From assembly GCF_014269395.1 (NCBI RefSeq), contig NZ_JACOGK010000005.1, forward strand, positions 1 through 64,000: DNA of 64,000 nt, read 5' to 3'. This DNA is from Megasphaera hominis. Lineage in GTDB: Bacteria > Bacillota > Negativicutes > Veillonellales > Megasphaeraceae. The notes under the pieces were generated by a model that did no database searches, was not told the DNA's origin, and saw only the letters and a list, made by a program, of their open reading frames with translations. Below, in pieces: positions 43,011-51,921 of this stretch (position 1 is its first letter; each line of letters begins with the position of its first letter). A program made the position numbers and the translations under genes.

Positions 43011-46000
43011 TTATTCTCTGCCAGCCAGTTTTGCATATTTGTGGTAACGGTCTTTTGCATCCTGAATTTCTTTCTTGTACAATGCATCGGCACGTTCCGG
43101 GAAGTTGATCTTGAGTCTTCTGTAACGGTTTTCGCCGTTGAGGTAATCCATGATCTTTTCTGCATCCGGTTCCGGAGAATCGAGCTGGAACGGGTTCTTG
43201 CCCTGTTCAGCCAGACGCGGATCGAAGCGATAGAGATGCCAGTAACCGCATTCAACAGCTTTCTTCATTTCGAGCTGTGTGGATCCCATACCAGCACGGA
43301 TACCATGTTCGAGGCACGGGCAGTAGCAGATGACGATGGAAGGACCATCATATGCTTCAGCTTCGCGGATAGCGCGGAGAGTCTGAGCCTGGCTGTAACC
43401 CATAGCAACCTGAGCTACATATACATAGCCGTAGGTCATGGCAATAGCGCCGAGGTCTTTCTTCTTGATTACTTTACCGCCGGCAGCGAACTTGGCAACA
43501 GCCGAAGTCTGGGTAGCTTTGGAAGCCTGGCCGCCTGTGTTGGAGTATACTTCTGTATCAACAACGAGGATGTTGACATCGCGGTTCTGAGCAATTACAT
43601 GGTCAATACCGCCGAAGCCGATATCGTAAGCCCAGCCGTCGCCGCCGATAGCCCATACGGACTTCTTAGCAACGAATTCACGGTTCTGGAGGACGAATTT
43701 AACTTCTTCTGTCTGTTCTGCTTTTTCGAGAGCAGCGAGGAGAGCATCCGATACTTCACGGGATTTCTTGCCATCCTGGTAAGCAGCGAGGTATGCTTCG
43801 ATTTCTGCTGTGCAGATGTTCTGTTCTTTCAGGGTGTTCAGACGGATGATGATTTCCTTCTGGATAGCATCCTGTGCATGGAAGTAGCCATAAGCGAATT
43901 CAGCATTGTCTTCGAACAGGGACTGCTCCCAGCAAGGACCAAAGCCGCGTTCGTCTTTGCAGTACGGAGTCATCGGGAGAGAACCGCCGTATGCAGAGGA
44001 GCAACCGGAAGCATTGGCAATGTACATGCGGGAGCCGAAGAGCTGTGTAACCGTCTTGATGTAGGTTGTTTCAGCGCAGCCGCCGCAAGCAGGCGAGAAC
44101 TGGAAGTACGGTTTAGCAAACTGAGCAGCTTTGACGTTGGAGTCGCTGACAACTTCTTTCTTCAAATATTTTTCTTTCATTGCATATTCGTTGAAGTTGT
44201 CCTGCTGGTCTACTTCGTCCTGCATCGGAACCATAACCAGAGCGCCTTTTTCTTTCATCGGGCAAACAGTCGTGCAAACGCCGCAGCCGAGGCAGTCATA
44301 CGGGGAAAGCTGCATACGATAGCTGTAGTTTTCCAAGCCTTTGCCTTTAGCCGGTACGGTTACGAAGTTAGCCGGAGCATCAGCTTTTTCAGCGTCCGTT
44401 ACGAGAACCGGGCGGATTGCTGCATGGGGGCAAGCCATTGCGCAGCTGTTGCACTGTGCGCAAACGTCGGCGTTCCAGTGAGGAACTTCGATAGCTACGC
44501 CACGTTTGAGGTATTCTGTCGTGCCGTTCTGCCAGGTGCCATCGAATACGCCGTATTTCTTGAAGATGGACAGAGGCAGTTCGTCGCCGTGCTGACGGTC
44601 AACAGGGATAACGAGGTCACGAACGAAATCAGGCATATCAACTTTCGGTGCCGGAGCATCGACAGCGTCAGCCCAGGAAGCCGGGATTTCGACTTTCGTC
44701 AGGCCTTCGATACCAGCGTCGACAGCTTTGTTGTTCTTGTCAACGATTTCCTGGCCGCCCTTCTTGAAGTAGGAGTTGTAGTTGCCTCTCTTCATGGCTT
44801 CGACAGCTTCGTCGATAGGAATAACGTTCGTCAGTTTGAAGAATGCAGCCTGGAGGATGGAGTTAACGCGGTTACCAAGGCCGATTTCACCAGCGAGCTT
44901 CGTAGCGTCGATGATGTAGAACTGAGCGTGTTTATTGAACAGATCTTTCTTCATCTGTGCCGGGAGTTCTTTGTCCAGTTCTTCTACGCTCCACGGACAG
45001 TTCAGGAGGTATACACCGCCGTCTTTGAGGTCCGTCGTCGTATCATATTTCTTTACGTATGTAGGTGCATGGCAACCAACGAAGTCAGCGGAACCTACGA
45101 GGTACGTAGCATGGATCGGTTTGTCACCGAAACGTAAGTGGGACTGTGTCAGGCCGCCTGTCTTCATGGAGTCATAGGAGAAGTAAGCCTGTGCATATTT
45201 GTCAGCATCGAGGCCGATGATGGTGATGGCGTTCTTGTTAGCGCCAACCGTGCCGTCGCCGCCGAGGCCCCAGATTTTAGCGGAAATCTGGCCAGGATAT
45301 TCGATGTGGAAGTTTTCTGTCGGCAAGGAAGTGAAGGTAACATCATCAACGATACCGATAGTGAAGTTGTTCTTCGGTGTATCCTGTTCGAGGTTTTTGT
45401 ATACAGCTGCGATCTGACCAGGTGTGGTATCTTTCGAGGAGAGACCATAACGGCCGCCTACGACAGTGATATCACCACGGCCGGACTGTACGAGAGCCAT
45501 CTGAACGTCCAAGTACAGAGGTTCTGCTACGCAGCCGGATTCTTTCGTGCGGTCCATAACGGCAATTTTCTTAACAGTTGCCGGAATAGCGTCAACGAAA
45601 TGTTTAACAGAGAACGGACGATAGAGGTGAACCTGAATCATGCCGACTTTTTTGCCGTGTGCGTTGAGGTAATCAACCGTATCACGAACTGTTTCAGCAG
45701 CGGAGCACATGATAACGATCAATTCTTCTGCATCTTCAGGACCATAGTAGTTGAACAGTTTGTAGTCCCGACCAGTCAGTTTGTTGATTTCATCCATGTA
45801 GTGCTGTACTACGTCAGGGATGGTAGCAACTTTTTCGTTAGCGCCTTCTTTTGTCTGGAAGAAGATATCCGGGTTAACAGTCGTACCACGAGTGTACGGA
45901 TGTTCAGGGTTCAGGCTGTTTTTACGGAAAGCTTCGAGCTGTTTGTAGTCAACCAGTTTAGCCAGATCGTTGTAGTCGAGGGCTTCGATACGCTGCATTT

Positions 46001-46535
46001 CGTGAGACGTACGGAAACCATCAAATACGTGCATGAAGGCATAACGGCCACCGATAGCAGCTAAGTGAGCTACGCAGCCGAGATCCATAGCTTCCTGCGG
46101 CGAGGAAGACATGATCATGCCGAAACCAGTCGAACGGCAAGCCATAACGTCCGAATGATCGCCAAAGATAGAAAGTGCATGAGCGCTGATGGTACGGGCA
46201 GCGATGTGGAATACGCCAGGCAGGAATTCACCGGCAATTTTGAACATCGGCGGAATCATCAACAGCAAGCCCTGGGCAGCTGTATAGGTAGTGGTCAAAG
46301 CACCAGCCTGCAGAGAGCCGTGGCAAGTACCTGCAGCACCGGCTTCAGACTGCATCTGAATGACATCAACGGTGTTGCCGAAAATGTTTTTCTTACCTTT
46401 TGCAGCCCATTCGTCAACCTTTTCTGCCATAACAGAGGAAGGCGTGATCGGGAAGATAGCAGCTACTTCTGTAAATGCATAGGAAGCATATGCAGCGGCA
46501 GTGTTACCATCCATTACTACATAATTTTTTTTCAT
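43011..46535 (-). CDS. nifJ: Pyruvate:ferredoxin (flavodoxin) oxidoreductase
   Basis: 1174 residues, single-chain homodimer type. Order: pyrimidine-binding domain opening MDGNTAAAYASYAFTEVAAI, transketolase-C-like domain, gamma domain (GLGGDGTVGANK), ferredoxin module with CAQCNSCAMACPHAA (about 685-699) and CLGCGVCTTVCP (about 741-752), and the TPP domain with the proximal-cluster cysteines CGGCAE and CSSAYG and the TPP motif GGDGWAYDIGFGG. It splits pyruvate to acetyl-CoA, CO2 and reduced ferredoxin, the central step of energy metabolism in such anaerobes. A GTG at 46541 (six bases upstream) is an alternative start, with AGGGAC nearer to it. Confidence 0.98.
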   Translation of the reverse strand: MKKNYVVMDGNTAAAYASYAFTEVAAIFPITPSSVMAEKVDEWAAKGKKNIFGNTVDVIQMQSEAGAAGTCHGSLQAGALTTTYTAAQGLLLMIPPMFKIAGEFLPGVFHIAARTISAHALSIFGDHSDVMACRSTGFGMIMSSSPQEAMDLGCVAHLAAIGGRYAFMHVFDGFRTSHEMQRIEALDYNDLAKLVDYKQLEAFRKNSLNPEHPYTRGTTVNPDIFFQTKEGANEKVATIPDVVQHYMDEINKLTGRDYKLFNYYGPEDAEELIVIMCSAAETVRDTVDYLNAHGKKVGMIQVHLYRPFSVKHFVDAIPATVKKIAVMDRTKESGCVAEPLYLDVQMALVQSGRGDITVVGGRYGLSSKDTTPGQIAAVYKNLEQDTPKNNFTIGIVDDVTFTSLPTENFHIEYPGQISAKIWGLGGDGTVGANKNAITIIGLDADKYAQAYFSYDSMKTGGLTQSHLRFGDKPIHATYLVGSADFVGCHAPTYVKKYDTTTDLKDGGVYLLNCPWSVEELDKELPAQMKKDLFNKHAQFYIIDATKLAGEIGLGNRVNSILQAAFFKLTNVIPIDEAVEAMKRGNYNSYFKKGGQEIVDKNNKAVDAGIEGLTKVEIPASWADAVDAPAPKVDMPDFVRDLVIPVDRQHGDELPLSIFKKYGVFDGTWQNGTTEYLKRGVAIEVPHWNADVCAQCNSCAMACPHAAIRPVLVTDAEKADAPANFVTVPAKGKGLENYSYRMQLSPYDCLGCGVCTTVCPMKEKGALVMVPMQDEVDQQDNFNEYAMKEKYLKKEVVSDSNVKAAQFAKPYFQFSPACGGCAETTYIKTVTQLFGSRMYIANASGCSSAYGGSLPMTPYCKDERGFGPCWEQSLFEDNAEFAYGYFHAQDAIQKEIIIRLNTLKEQNICTAEIEAYLAAYQDGKKSREVSDALLAALEKAEQTEEVKFVLQNREFVAKKSVWAIGGDGWAYDIGFGGIDHVIAQNRDVNILVVDTEVYSNTGGQASKATQTSAVAKFAAGGKVIKKKDLGAIAMTYGYVYVAQVAMGYSQAQTLRAIREAEAYDGPSIVICYCPCLEHGIRAGMGSTQLEMKKAVECGYWHLYRFDPRLAEQGKNPFQLDSPEPDAEKIMDYLNGENRYRRLKINFPERADALYKKEIQDAKDRYHKYAKLAGRE

Positions 46536-46575
46536 AATCACTTTCGTCCCTTTCTTTTGATATTGAGATATTAAA

Positions 46576-46604
46576 ATAATAACATCACAAGTGAAGGTTT
46601 ACAA
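46576..46604 (-). promoter_or_regulatory. Promoter of nifJ with operator-like spacer
   Basis: TTGTAA (minus strand, 46599-46604), 17-base spacer, TATTAT (46576-46581). The spacer contains the symmetric TCACAAGTGA (46585-46594). Confidence 0.6.
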
Positions 46605-46720
46605 GTACCGATTTTCACAACCAGTACCGTACTACGTGTATACGCATATACGTTTCGATTCGCATTTGCATATGCATTAACCATAATGTACCACAATTTT
46701 AGAATAATTTCCAGTCCTTT
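46605..46720. promoter_or_regulatory. Palindrome-rich region upstream of nifJ
   Basis: No gene is visible. It holds a near-palindrome ACGTGTATACGCATATACGT and the perfect TGCATATGCA farther upstream, plus a TTGTGAA half-site (minus strand) like those bound by Rex. These could tune nifJ to redox state or growth; no full consensus for a known regulator is seen. Confidence 0.35.
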
Positions 46721-46734
46721 TCACAAGAAAATCG

Positions 46735-46782
46735 CAATAAAAATGACGCAGCTCATTTCAAATTTCGAAAAAAGCTGCGTCA
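46735..46782 (-). terminator. typA terminator
   Basis: TGACGCAGCT (46744-46753) pairs perfectly with AGCTGCGTCA (46773-46782); ATTTTTATTG follows on the minus strand. Confidence 0.7.
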
Positions 46783-46844
46783 CCAATCGGTTTACTCTAT
46801 GGTAGAACGTGAAAGAAAGTATACAAGTTTTATAGCATTTCTGC

Positions 46845-48656
46845 TTATTGTGCCTTGCGCATGGCTTTCTTTCTGTCGTGTTTGTCGAGGATCGCCTTGC
46901 GGATCCGGATGTTATGTGGCGTAACTTCTACGAGTTCGTCGTCGTTGATCCATTCGAGGGATTTTTCCAGGCCCATCTGGCGGGGCGGAATGAGGCGGAG
47001 TGCTTCATCTGAGGACGAAGAACGCGTATTGGTCAGGTGTTTCTTCTTGCACGGGTTGACATCGATATCGACATCGCGGTTGCTTTCGCCAACGACCTGG
47101 CCGAGGTAGATTTCCTGTGCCGGTTCGATGAACATGACGCCGCGGTCCTGGAGGTTGAAGATACCGTAGCCGGTGGTCGTGCCCGATTCAAAGGCTACGA
47201 GGCTGCCACGTGTACGGCCCGGGATTTCGCCTTTCCAAGGTGCATAGCCGTGGAAGACGTGGTACATGATACCGTTGCCCTTGGTAGCTGTCAGGAATTC
47301 GCTGCGGAAGCCGATGAGGCCGCGGGCAGGAATGATGAATTCCAGGCGGGTGTAGCCGGCCAGGTCGATCATGTTGAGCATTTCAGCTTTACGCGTTCCC
47401 AGTTTTTCCATGACTGCCCCCATAAATTCCTGGGGTACGTCGATGGTCAGGGCTTCGAGAGGTTCGCATTTCTTGCCGTTGATTTCTTTGGTAATAACGG
47501 CCGGTTTGCCTACCTGCATTTCATAGCCTTCACGGCGCATTTCTTCAATGAGGACGGCAATGTGCAATTCGCCACGGCCGGATACTTTGAAGGCATCGGC
47601 GCTGTCCGTTTCTTCGACGCGCAGGGAGACGTTGGTCTGTACTTCGCGGAAGAGGCGGTCACGCAGGTGACGGCTGGTAACGAATTCGCCATCCTGGCCG
47701 GCAAAGGGGCTGTCGTTGACGTAGAAAATCATGGACAGTGTCGGTTCATCGATGTTGATTTTCGGCAGGGCTTCCGGATTTTCCGGGTCCGTTACGGTTT
47801 CGCCGATTTTCAGGTCAGCAATGCCGACGATGCAGGCAATGTCACCCATGGAGGCTTCTTCTACTTCTGCACGTTTCAGGCCTTCATAAGTATAGACGCG
47901 GCTGATCTTGGCACGGCGCTGTGTTTCGCCATCGGTTACGATAACCTGCTGGTTCGGGCGCATCTTGCCGCGGACAATACGGCCGATAGCGATTTTGCCG
48001 ACATAGTCATCGTAGTCGAGGGTCGTGACCATGAACTGCAGCGGGCCATCGACGTCGCCCTTCGGGCACGGGCAGTTTTCGATAATACATTTAAAGAGCG
48101 GTTCGAGGTTGTCGCTGTCGTCATCCATGGAAGCTTTGGCAATGCCATCGCGGCCATTGGCGTAAATAACCGGGAATTCCAGCTGGTCGTCATCGGCTTC
48201 GAGTTCCATGAACAGTTCCAGGACTTCATCTTCTACTTCAGCCACACGGGCATCGGGTTTATCAATTTTATTAATGACGACGATCGGTTTGAGCTTCTGT
48301 TCGAGAGCCTTGCGCAATACGTATTTCGTCTGCGGCATCGGACCTTCAAACGCATCTACCAAGAGCAGTACGCCGTCAACCATGTTGAGGACTCGTTCTA
48401 CTTCGCCGCCGAAATCAGCATGCCCCGGAGTATCGACAATGTTGATTTTAACGCCATCGTGCATGACAGAAGTATTTTTGGATAAAATCGTGATACCACG
48501 TTCCCGTTCGATATCACCAGAGTCCATGACGCGTTCCGCTACTTTTTCATTCGTGCGGAATACGTGGCTCTGTTTGAGCATAGCGTCAACCAGGGTTGTT
48601 TTACCATGGTCAACATGAGCAATAATAGCAATATTACGGATATCCTTACGTTCCAT
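46845..48656 (-). CDS. typA: Translational GTPase TypA/BipA
   Basis: 603 residues. G1 AHVDHGKTT (about 13-21), G2 ERGITI (about 51-56), G3 DTPGHADF (about 76-83), G4 NKIDKP (about 130-135), then domain II, the EF-G III/V-like domains and the BipA-specific C-terminal domain ([27 protein letters not shown]). It binds the ribosome and helps 50S assembly under stress or cold. AGGAGAGG precedes the ATG. Single gene with own promoter and terminator. Confidence 0.97.
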   Translation of the reverse strand: MERKDIRNIAIIAHVDHGKTTLVDAMLKQSHVFRTNEKVAERVMDSGDIERERGITILSKNTSVMHDGVKINIVDTPGHADFGGEVERVLNMVDGVLLLVDAFEGPMPQTKYVLRKALEQKLKPIVVINKIDKPDARVAEVEDEVLELFMELEADDDQLEFPVIYANGRDGIAKASMDDDSDNLEPLFKCIIENCPCPKGDVDGPLQFMVTTLDYDDYVGKIAIGRIVRGKMRPNQQVIVTDGETQRRAKISRVYTYEGLKRAEVEEASMGDIACIVGIADLKIGETVTDPENPEALPKINIDEPTLSMIFYVNDSPFAGQDGEFVTSRHLRDRLFREVQTNVSLRVEETDSADAFKVSGRGELHIAVLIEEMRREGYEMQVGKPAVITKEINGKKCEPLEALTIDVPQEFMGAVMEKLGTRKAEMLNMIDLAGYTRLEFIIPARGLIGFRSEFLTATKGNGIMYHVFHGYAPWKGEIPGRTRGSLVAFESGTTTGYGIFNLQDRGVMFIEPAQEIYLGQVVGESNRDVDIDVNPCKKKHLTNTRSSSSDEALRLIPPRQMGLEKSLEWINDDELVEVTPHNIRIRKAILDKHDRKKAMRKAQ

Positions 48657-48703
48657 CTACTGTCCTCTCCTACTTGTGAGCAATATAAAACTAATTCATG
48701 AGC

Positions 48704-48719
48704 TACAACTTCAGTTGTA
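48704..48719. promoter_or_regulatory. 16-bp palindrome downstream of the typA promoter
   Basis: TACAACT (48704-48710) and AGTTGTA (48713-48719) around TC. It sits at about +2 to +18 of the predicted transcript, a repressor position; the TACA...TGTA ends recall BlaI/CopY-type sites but the core differs. Confidence 0.45.
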
Positions 48720-48727
48720 ACTTTGTA

Positions 48728-48756
48728 AGTATAGCACAAAATGGCCGGATTGACCA
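48728..48756 (-). promoter_or_regulatory. typA promoter
   Basis: TATACT (minus strand, 48728-48733) with TGGTCA (48751-48756) 17 bases upstream. The -35 box lies inside the murB terminator stem. Confidence 0.5.
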
Positions 48757-48780
48757 TAGTCAATCCGGCTACTTTTTTTC
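48744..48780 (-). terminator. murB terminator (bidirectional)
   Basis: GCCGGATTGAC (48744-48754) pairs perfectly with GTCAATCCGGC (48759-48769) round CATA. The stem includes the last bases of murB. T runs flank both sides. Confidence 0.75.
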
Positions 48781-49683
48781 TTCTCCCAAAATCCGTACTT
48801 CCGGTTCCAGGCGGACGCCGTGGGCGGCTTCGACGCGGCGCTGTACTTCGTGGATGACGGCCAGTACATCCGCTGCCGTAGCGTGGCCTGTATTAACGAC
48901 AAAGCCGGCGTGCTTCGTCGATACCTGGGCATCGCCGTGGGCAAGGCCTTTGAGGCCTGTCTGGTCGATGAGGGTACCGGCAAAATAGCCGGGCGGCCGT
49001 TTAAAGGTGCTACCGGCGCTGTGCATTTCCAATGGCTGCTTGCTGCGCCGCCGGTCCATGAGGTCGTCCATCATGGCCTGGATTTCTTTTTTGTCGCCGT
49101 ACTGGAGCTGGAGTTCTACTTCAACGACGTATTCCTGCAGCTTCTGGAAAGCGCTCTGGCGGTAGCCAAAGCCGAATTCCGCCGTTTCATACGTGCGGAC
49201 GCCGCCGCTGCGGTTGACCGTACGGACGCGCGAAACGATATGGCTCATTTCGCCGCCGTAGGCTCCGGCATTCATGAATACGGCACCGCCTAAGGTGCCG
49301 GGAATGCCACAGGCAAATTCCATACCGGCCAGGCCGTTTTCCTGGGCGTACTGGCAAACGTCCTTGAGCATAAAGCCTGAGCTGGCCAGGATCTTCGTTG
49401 CGTGACACGAGAGGAAACGGTTCATTTCGTTGAGCTGAATGACCATGCCGCGAATGCCGCCGTCAAGGACGAGGACGTTAGAGCCGCCACCGAGGACGGT
49501 TACGGGAATGTCATAGCTGCGGGCGACGCGCACGGCCAGGGACATTTCCTTTACCGTATGGGGCAGGACCAACACGTCTGCCGGACCGCCTACGGCAAAG
49601 GTCGTGTGCTGTGACATGGGCTCTGCCAGGAGGACCCGTTCTCTCGGGATATGGGCAATGAGTTCCGTTACCGCTTTCATCAT
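48769..49683 (-). CDS. murB: UDP-N-acetylenolpyruvoylglucosamine reductase
   Basis: About 304 residues from the ATG at 49683; a TTG at 49695 is also possible. FAD-binding TTFAVGGPADVLVLP, LGGGSNVLVLD and ACGIPGTLGGAVFMNAGAYGG are present. The catalytic serine is in AGSTFKRPPG and the late glutamate in LEPEVRILG; the short C-terminal part is the type II form. It makes UDP-MurNAc, the substrate for MurC. It lies about 15 kb from the dcw cluster, downstream of trmL and ylbF. Confidence 0.95.
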   Translation of the reverse strand: MMKAVTELIAHIPRERVLLAEPMSQHTTFAVGGPADVLVLPHTVKEMSLAVRVARSYDIPVTVLGGGSNVLVLDGGIRGMVIQLNEMNRFLSCHATKILASSGFMLKDVCQYAQENGLAGMEFACGIPGTLGGAVFMNAGAYGGEMSHIVSRVRTVNRSGGVRTYETAEFGFGYRQSAFQKLQEYVVEVELQLQYGDKKEIQAMMDDLMDRRRSKQPLEMHSAGSTFKRPPGYFAGTLIDQTGLKGLAHGDAQVSTKHAGFVVNTGHATAADVLAVIHEVQRRVEAAHGVRLEPEVRILGEEKK

Positions 49684-49684
49684 A

Positions 49685-50032
49685 TCATTTGTCAAGGATG
49701 CTCAGTCCTTCTGCCATGGCCTGCTGGATCGTTGCCAGAATCTGGCCGCCTACCTGGTTCCATTTGACGTATTTTTCCAAATATTCAACGGCCAGGGGAC
49801 GGCTCTGGACGATTTCCTGGGCCCGCTGGAGCTGTTCCAGCTTTTTGCGTACCGGTTTGTCGCCGGCAGCCTGGGCGTATGCCAGCTGTGCCTGGAGGGA
49901 AAGGAATTCCTGGACGTGCTTCATGGTCTTTTCATCTTCTGCCAGTTTCTTGCCTGCTGCGAGCAGGGCCTGATAATCTTCGTCTGCCTGAATAGCCTGG
50001 GCTAATTCCTGCGCTTTGTCATATACACTCAT
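49685..50032 (-). CDS. YlbF/YmcA family protein
   Basis: 115 residues, almost entirely helical (MSVYDKAQELAQAIQADEDYQALLAAGKKL). The family includes YlbF and YmcA of Bacillus, which form a complex that guides RNase Y mRNA processing. The Cys residues that bind a cluster in some members are missing here. It sits between trmL and murB in one run; its stop overlaps the region of possible murB starts. Confidence 0.85.
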   Translation of the reverse strand: MSVYDKAQELAQAIQADEDYQALLAAGKKLAEDEKTMKHVQEFLSLQAQLAYAQAAGDKPVRKKLEQLQRAQEIVQSRPLAVEYLEKYVKWNQVGGQILATIQQAMAEGLSILDK

Positions 50033-50049
50033 GGTTGATGCTCCTGTTC

Positions 50050-50538
50050 TTATTTCAGATTTTTAATGCCAATGCCGCTTTTTGCCATGCCGGGGAAATC
50101 GAGCTGGCGCAGGGCTTCATACGAGACGATGGCGACGGAATTGGAGAGGTTCAAGCTTCTCGCCTTATCCACCATAGGGATACGGAAGCAGCTTTCGGGA
50201 TACTGCTTCAAGAGGTCTTCCGGCAGCCCTTTTGTTTCCTTGCCAAAGACAAGGAGGTCATCGTTCGTAAACTGAATATCCGTATAACACTGTTCCGACT
50301 TCGTCGTCAGGTAGTAGAAATGATGGCCCTTGTATTGTTCCTGTACTTCGGCAAAATTTTCATGTACCTGCACATCTACGAGTGGCCAGTAATCGAGGCC
50401 GGCCCGCTTCAGATGTTTATCATCAATGGAAAAGCCCAGGGGCTTTACGAGATGCAGTGTAATATGATTGGCCGCGCAAAGGCGGGCAATATTTCCTGTA
50501 TTTCCTGGTATTTCCGGTTCTACCATTACAATATGCAT
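50050..50538 (-). CDS. trmL: tRNA (cytidine/uridine-34 2'-O)-methyltransferase TrmL
   Basis: 162 residues, the minimal SPOUT enzyme. PEIPGNTGNIARLCAA (about 8-23), FGKETKGLP (about 98-106) and IPMVDKARSLNLSNSVAI (about 121-138) are the three knot motifs. It methylates the wobble ribose of tRNA-Leu isoacceptors. GGAAGGTGA precedes the ATG; a TACAAT -10 lies at 50561-50566 on the minus strand. Confidence 0.95.
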   Translation of the reverse strand: MHIVMVEPEIPGNTGNIARLCAANHITLHLVKPLGFSIDDKHLKRAGLDYWPLVDVQVHENFAEVQEQYKGHHFYYLTTKSEQCYTDIQFTNDDLLVFGKETKGLPEDLLKQYPESCFRIPMVDKARSLNLSNSVAIVSYEALRQLDFPGMAKSGIGIKNLK

Positions 50539-50632
50539 TGTTAATCACCTTCCATGGCATATTGTACAGGATTTCCCTTGTAAGCACAAGACGTATTCTG
50601 GTGGAAACCTTTTCCTTTTCCCTTCTTTTCTA

Positions 50633-50665
50633 TATAATGTAAGTGATACAGACGTACGCTGTATC
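50633..50665 (+). promoter_or_regulatory. Possible promoter and inverted repeat of the plus-strand pair
   Basis: TATAAT at 50633-50638, without a good -35, followed by GATACAG (50645-50651) and CTGTATC (50659-50665) around ACGTACG, at about +1 to +20. Looks like an operator or leader hairpin. Confidence 0.4.
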
Positions 50666-50720
50666 TTCATTGTGTACAATTTAATAGGAGTCTTAATGTA
50701 AAAAAAGTGAGGTGCTCTTT

Positions 50721-51116
50721 ATGGATGAAATGGACAACATTGCCCAATACCCGATTTACTTTGCTCCCGGCTGCAAGATGCTTCAGCTCGAACCGGTTTT
50801 GACGTCTCAGCTCTATGATTACCTGCACCAGCTCTTTGGCAAGATTCAGCTCTACACGCGCTGCTGCGTCTTTGACGACGCCCGTACGCACGACGAGGAA
50901 GCCGTCTTTATCACCATCTGTCCGACGTGCTTTTCCATTTACGGGGAAACCTATGCCAACCTGCACATGCGCGACTTTGGCGTGCTCTACGACGAATACA
51001 AGGATGTCTATCCCCTGGCTGACTACGAAGCCATGCAGCAGCGTATCCGTCAGGTCATGGCTGCGCCTTATCCGAAGGAAGCCTTGAACGATTGGTTTGA
51101 AAAATTCAGCAAATGA
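50721..51116 (+). CDS. Small cysteine-containing protein, function unknown
   Basis: 131 residues, acidic, soluble. PIYFAPGCKMLQLEP near the N-terminus and RCCVFDD and TICPTCFSIYGETY farther on resemble one CCG (cysteine-rich) domain as found in heterodisulfide-reductase-like proteins, so metal or iron-sulfur binding is possible. I do not recognise the family with confidence. AGGTG lies six bases before the ATG at 50721; a GTG nine bases earlier is less likely. The metallo-hydrolase gene follows after nine bases. Confidence 0.65.
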   Translation: MDEMDNIAQYPIYFAPGCKMLQLEPVLTSQLYDYLHQLFGKIQLYTRCCVFDDARTHDEEAVFITICPTCFSIYGETYANLHMRDFGVLYDEYKDVYPLADYEAMQQRIRQVMAAPYPKEALNDWFEKFSK

Positions 51117-51125
51117 GGTGGTTTC

Positions 51126-51791
51126 ATGAAGTGTACCTATTACGGCCATTCCTGCTTCAGCCTGTCTGACGGCACGACGACCGTTCAGTTCGATCCCTTT
51201 TTCACAGATAACCGCTGGACCCATGTCGATCCGGCAACGGTACAGTGCCAGTACATTTTCCTTTCGCACGGCCACGACGACCATTATGGCGACGCCGATC
51301 TCATCGCCAAACACAACGATGCCCTGGTCATCAGCACGGCCGAAGTATCCCGCAAGGCCATGGCAGCCGGCTGCAAGGCCCATACGATGCATATCGGCGG
51401 CACGGCGCGGTTTCCCTTCGGTTCGGTCTGTCTGACGCCGGCCCTGCACGGTGCCGGTGTGCCCGGCGGCCTGGCCTGCGGCTGTATTATGGAAATCGGC
51501 GGCAAGCGCATTTATTATGCCGGCGATACGGGCCTCTATTCGGATATGAAGCTGCACAGCCGCTTTGGTCCTATCGATGTGGCCTTCCTGCCCATTGGCG
51601 ATAACTTTACGATGGGGCCGGAAGACGCAGCCTTGGCGGCCAGCTGGATTCAGCCTAAGCTGGTCATTCCGATCCATTACAACACGTGGCCCATTATCGA
51701 GTCCGATCCCTATGGCTTTGCAGAACTGCTCAAGCAGAAATACGACATTCCCGCACAGGTCATCCAGGTCGAAGATACGGTGGAATTATAA
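51126..51791 (+). CDS. Metal-dependent hydrolase, UPF0173 (beta-lactamase fold)
   Basis: 221 residues. YGHSCFSL (about 5-12), the metal motif LSHGHDDHYGDA (about 46-57, HxHxDH as HGHDDH), a later histidine in LHGAG, the aspartate in YYAGDTGLYSDM (about 137-148) and the last histidine in VIPIHYNTWP. This is the UPF0173 (UlaG-like) group with unknown substrate. ATG follows GAGGTGG. Second gene of a two-gene plus-strand transcript. Confidence 0.9.
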   Translation: MKCTYYGHSCFSLSDGTTTVQFDPFFTDNRWTHVDPATVQCQYIFLSHGHDDHYGDADLIAKHNDALVISTAEVSRKAMAAGCKAHTMHIGGTARFPFGSVCLTPALHGAGVPGGLACGCIMEIGGKRIYYAGDTGLYSDMKLHSRFGPIDVAFLPIGDNFTMGPEDAALAASWIQPKLVIPIHYNTWPIIESDPYGFAELLKQKYDIPAQVIQVEDTVEL

Positions 51792-51798
51792 GAAGGTC

Positions 51799-51915
51799 AA
51801 AAAAAGCCTATGACTGCACCAACTGACAGGCTCCCTTCCAAGCAGCGTGAGATTTTATTATGTCTCATGTCTACCTGGAGGGAAGCCTATCAAAACCGGC
51901 AGCATAGGCTTTTTT
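51799..51915. repeat. 117-nt imperfect hairpin with 13-bp perfect ends
   Basis: AAAAAAGCCTATG (51800-51812) and CATAGGCTTTTTT (51903-51915) are perfect complements. Pairing continues inward: CTGC/GCAG, then 12 of 14 bases of CAGGCTCCCTTCCA (51827-51840) with TGGAGGGAAGCCTA (51876-51889), then TGAGA/TCTCA at the tip. It fills the gap between convergent genes and can end transcription both ways. It is far larger than a terminator needs to be, so a MITE-like insertion or a small RNA is possible. Confidence 0.7.
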
Positions 51916-51921
51916 CGTGTC

